From contig NZ_CP139873.1 in the NCBI RefSeq assembly GCF_034422975.1, positions 620,001-684,000 on the forward strand: 64,000 nt of DNA, written 5' to 3'. The stretch comes from Idiomarina sp. PL1-037. Its GTDB lineage: Bacteria; Pseudomonadota; Gammaproteobacteria; Enterobacterales; Alteromonadaceae. The notes under the pieces were generated by a model, which saw only the letters and a program-made list of their open reading frames with translations, did no database searches and was not told the DNA's origin. Shown here in pieces: positions 61,699 through 64,000 of the stretch; position 1 is the first letter of the stretch, and each line of letters begins with the position of its first letter. Made by a program: the position numbers and the translations under genes.

Positions 61699-61918
61699 AT
61701 TTGACAAAAAGTTTGATTCAGATGAAGACGTTATGGATGAGCTTGAGCTGGAAAAGGCGAAAAGACCCATGCGCAAACAAAAGCGAGTGAATGTGGATTT
61801 TCCTGAATGGATGCTAGACTCTTTAGATGAAGAGGCTGCCCGCATTGGAGTAACAAGACAATCTATTATTAAAGTCTGGTTAGCTGAGCGGCTTGAGCAA
61901 ATTGAAAGGAACCTATAG
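61685..61918 (+). CDS. brnA: BrnA-type ribbon-helix-helix antitoxin
   Basis: The 77-residue protein has an acidic N-terminal toxin-binding part (SEFDKKFDSDEDVMDELELEKAKRP) and a C-terminal ribbon-helix-helix (KRVNVDFPEWMLDSLDEEAARIGVTRQSIIKVWLAERLEQ), the inverted layout typical of BrnA. It overlaps the end of brnT. Confidence 0.9.
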   Translation: MKASEFDKKFDSDEDVMDELELEKAKRPMRKQKRVNVDFPEWMLDSLDEEAARIGVTRQSIIKVWLAERLEQIERNL

Positions 61919-61927
61919 GTGAAACAC

Positions 61928-62281
61928 ATGAAACTACTTTTAGCTTTTGCAACAGCTGCGCTATTGGCGGGTTGCAGCACCGCTCAGTCAGCAACAGATA
62001 CTCCGGTTACTATGGCCGATATTACAGAACTTATTGGTAAGCCGGAAGCGCAAAGTATAGATAGCTGTAAGGTACTGCCTGTGGGCAAAAAAGCGTGCGG
62101 TGGCCCGGAAGGTTATGTGGTTTACAGCAGAGAAACTGTAACCGATGAAAGAGCACTGCTAGACGCTATTCACCTTTATAATGAAAAAGCCAAAGAAGAT
62201 GCAAAAACGGGTTACTCAACATGTGAGCATATACCTGAGCCAAAACCGCAATTAAAAGACGGCGTTTGCTGGATACCGTAA
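61928..62281 (+). CDS. Small lipoprotein of unknown function
   Basis: ATG 61928 (MKLLLAFATAALLAGC) gives a perfect lipoprotein signal with the Cys at residue 16; a GTG at 61919 is three codons longer. GGTGAA lies upstream. The 117-residue chain contains four further Cys (SCKVLPVGKKACGGPEGY; CEHIPEPKPQLKDGVCW), probably two disulfides in the periplasm. Family not recognised. It follows brnA by 9 bp, but this is probably chance proximity. Confidence 0.75.
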   Translation: MKLLLAFATAALLAGCSTAQSATDTPVTMADITELIGKPEAQSIDSCKVLPVGKKACGGPEGYVVYSRETVTDERALLDAIHLYNEKAKEDAKTGYSTCEHIPEPKPQLKDGVCWIP

Positions 62282-62335
62282 CTAAAAAACTGGACCTGGG
62301 TACAATAGGATTTAGTTGAAAACTTGTTAACGTTA

Positions 62336-62365
62336 GCCTCGATAGTTCCCCAATTTAATCGAGGC
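62336..62365. promoter_or_regulatory. Inverted repeat in the leader of the giant adhesin gene
   Basis: GCCTCGAT and ATCGAGGC are perfect arms 14 bp apart, the second including the GAGG that serves as ribosome binding site for the ATG at 62371. It could be an operator or a leader hairpin that limits translation. Confidence 0.55.
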
Positions 62366-62370
62366 ATATA

Positions 62371-64000
62371 ATGATAGCTACAATTGTTCGTATTGAAGGC
62401 AATGTTCAAGTTCAGCGCGCAGACGGATCCATAGAAAACCTGGCCGTTGGTGACCAGCTTTTTGAAGGCGACGTAGTTCTGACGGAAAGCAACAGCAATG
62501 TTGTACTGGAATACCCCAATGACGAACAAGTTCTGATTCAAGGCGGTGCGAGTTTTGCAATTACTCGTGAGCAATTGCCGGATGACGACTCAGTTGATGA
62601 TTTAGAGTTTATCGCTGATGAGAGTAGCGCAGATGATATTCTTAATGTTCTGGATGAAACAGATGGGGATCTGTTAGAGCAATTTCAGGCTCCTGCCGCT
62701 GGTAATGCCGCAGCGGGTGGAGACACGGGCAGTAACTTTGTTCGCCTTGCGCGTGTTTTAGAAACGGTTTATGACACACCGATTGGTTTGACGCCTGTAG
62801 AAATTGCAGGCGGTGATATTACAGCGGCGGCAGCAGAGCAGCCTGACCCCGGTGCTGTCTCTTCTGGTACTATTAACTTAACTGCAGAGTATGATCAGGG
62901 CGGCTCAGGCCTGACTCTGAGCGGAACGACGACCAACTTGCCTCCTGCAAGCACAGTTTCCCTACTATTAACCGACTCGCAAGGGAATCAGTTTACTCTT
63001 ACAACAACCACTAATGCCGATGGAAGCTATTCTGTTTCGGGTGTTGATCTTACCTCTCTGAACGACGGCAATATAACAATTCAAGCCTCCGCTGTTGATG
63101 CAACTGGTGAAACCATTACTGACAGTGATGCCGTGGTAGTGGATGAAACCGCAGGGAACCTGACGGTTACGAGTGACGTGACCGATGGCAACATCACGGT
63201 CTCCGGTACTTCCACCGATATGGCGGAAGGCACGGAAGTCGCTATTACCATTACGGATGCGAACGGTACGTCTGTTGAAACCACAGCGACCATCGCAGCC
63301 GATGGCACGTATACAGTGGATGCGGACATCTCCGGTCTGGTGGACGGTGACTTAACCATCAATGCTGTCGCGAATGACAACAACGGTACTGAACAGACTG
63401 CTTCGACGAATGATGAACTGGACAATGTAGCCGGTGATCTGACGGTTGCGAGTGACGTGACTGACGGTAGTATTACGGTCTCCGGTACTTCCACCGATAT
63501 GGCGGAAGGCACAGAAGTCGCTATTACCATTACGGATAAGAACGGTACGTCTGTTGAAACCACAGCGACAATCGCAGCCGATGGCACGTATACAGTGGAT
63601 GCGGACATCTCCGGCCTGGTGGATGGCCCGCTGACAATTAATGCTGTCGCTGACGATAACAACGATACCGAACAAACCGCTTCTACGAACGATGAGCTGG
63701 ATAATGTGGACGGTGATCTGACAGTTGCGAGTGACGTGACTGATGGCAGCATCACGGTCTCGGGTACTTCCACCGATATGGCGGAAGGTACCGAAGTCGC
63801 GATCACTATTATCGATGAAAATGGTGAAACGGTTACGGCCACAGCGACCATCGCAGCCGATGGCACGTATACAGTGGATGCGGACATCTCCGGCCTGGTG
63901 GATGGCCCGCTGACAATTAATGCTGTCGCTGACGATAACAACGATACCGAACAAACCGCTTCTACGAACGATGAGCTGGATAATGTGGACGGTGATCTGA
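62371..64000 (+). CDS. LapA-like giant adhesin (type I secreted), 3' end beyond window
   Basis: The frame is open from ATG 62371 to the last base (543 codons shown). The N-terminus is the LapA retention module: IVRIEGNVQVQRADGS, LAVGDQLFEGDVVLTESNSNVVLEY and IQGGASFAITREQ. It is followed by a di-alanine site (QAPAAGNAAAGG) where a LapG-type periplasmic protease would cut, then SNFVRLARVLETVYDT. From about residue 165 Ig-like domains begin. Such adhesins plug in their ABC/TolC secretion channel and are released when c-di-GMP falls. No lapB/C/E, lapD or lapG genes are in the window. Confidence 0.9.
   Translation, partial: MIATIVRIEGNVQVQRADGSIENLAVGDQLFEGDVVLTESNSNVVLEYPNDEQVLIQGGASFAITREQLPDDDSVDDLEFIADESSADDILNVLDETDGDLLEQFQAPAAGNAAAGGDTGSNFVRLARVLETVYDTPIGLTPVEIAGGDITAAAAEQPDPGAVSSGTINLTAEYDQGGSGLTLSGTTTNLPPASTVSLLLTDSQGNQFTLTTTTNADGSYSVSGVDLTSLNDGNITIQASAVDATGETITDSDAVVVDETAGNLTVTSDVTDGNITVSGTSTDMAEGTEVAITITDANGTSVETTATIAADGTYTVDADISGLVDGDLTINAVANDNNGTEQTASTNDELDNVAGDLTVASDVTDGSITVSGTSTDMAEGTEVAITITDKNGTSVETTATIAADGTYTVDADISGLVDGPLTINAVADDNNDTEQTASTNDELDNVDGDLTVASDVTDGSITVSGTSTDMAEGTEVAITIIDENGETVTATATIAADGTYTVDADISGLVDGPLTINAVADDNNDTEQTASTNDELDNVDGDL
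63154..64000 (+). repeat. 279-bp tandem repeats encoding 93-residue Ig-like domains of the adhesin
   Basis: Repeat boundaries at 63154, 63433, 63712 and 63991 are exactly 279 bp apart, each starting with G-x-LTVxSDVTDG. Long blocks are identical at DNA level, indicating recent duplication or gene conversion; the array continues beyond the window. Confidence 0.95.

Noticed and set aside
63081..63954. Long minus-strand frames opposite the adhesin repeats
   Set aside because: They are repeat-generated mirror frames of the plus-strand repeats, with no start signals; the plus strand carries the LapA-like reading.
1..64000. tRNA or rRNA genes
   Set aside because: No cloverleaf with GGTTCGAATCC-type arms or rRNA-like sequence was noticed on either strand; short tRNAs could still be missed without a scan.

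Overview
The window reads as a chromosome segment of a marine gammaproteobacterium of the Alteromonadales type, most like Idiomarina or a relative. This is inferred from the mix of secreted subtilases, a rhombosortase next to a tail-anchored extracellular nuclease, a gfc/yjb-type polysaccharide export operon, DUF5666-like lipoprotein repeats and a LapA-like adhesin. No rRNA, tRNA or CRISPR array was seen.

Layout. 1-10,000: a 5'-truncated secreted S8 protease, a wrecked yhfG/fic pair next to an IS256-family remnant, a 282-bp tandem repeat array, an ExeM-like nuclease, a rhombosortase and an IS200/IS605-type tnpB whose first RuvC aspartate is Asn. 10,000-33,100: an accessory island holding transposase scraps, four HipA-family kinases (one frameshifted; one fused to its own HTH as in YjjJ), an AbiEi/AbiEii pair, two ParE-like/RHH pairs, an orphan Xre/ParS antitoxin, a five-gene WYL-JetD-JetC-JetA-JetB (Wadjet/MksBEFG-like) plasmid-defence operon and several very small membrane or soluble proteins. 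33,600-42,010: a tightly coupled four-gene operon (a possible ParB-like protein, two very large tyrosine-recombinase-like proteins, and a protein that lines up along its whole length with the DNA polymerase III beta clamp), followed by a tyrosine integrase behind a near-perfect LexA box. This looks like the mobility module of an integrative element, and the operon is the best candidate here for an undescribed system. 42,187-52,509: housekeeping surface polysaccharide genes (SLBB export protein, GfcA-, GfcB-like proteins, a GfcC-YjbH fusion, a CapD/WbpM-type dehydratase) and pgi. 52,634-57,100: a kexin-like lipoprotein protease with its putative external chaperone, a twice-frameshifted small secreted protein and cysQ. 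57,100-64,000: a PAS-GGDEF cyclase, an acidic DUF5666-like lipoprotein, a brnT/brnA pair, a small lipoprotein and the start of a giant LapA-like adhesin running off the window.

How it fits together. The edges (protease, polysaccharide, adhesin, c-di-GMP genes) look like stable chromosome concerned with the cell surface. The middle is a defence/toxin-antitoxin island next to an SOS-linked integrase. Several genes are broken by single-base changes in homopolymers (G5, A8, G8), which could be decay, phase variation or sequencing error. No attachment-site repeats could be identified by eye, so the island limits are unproven.
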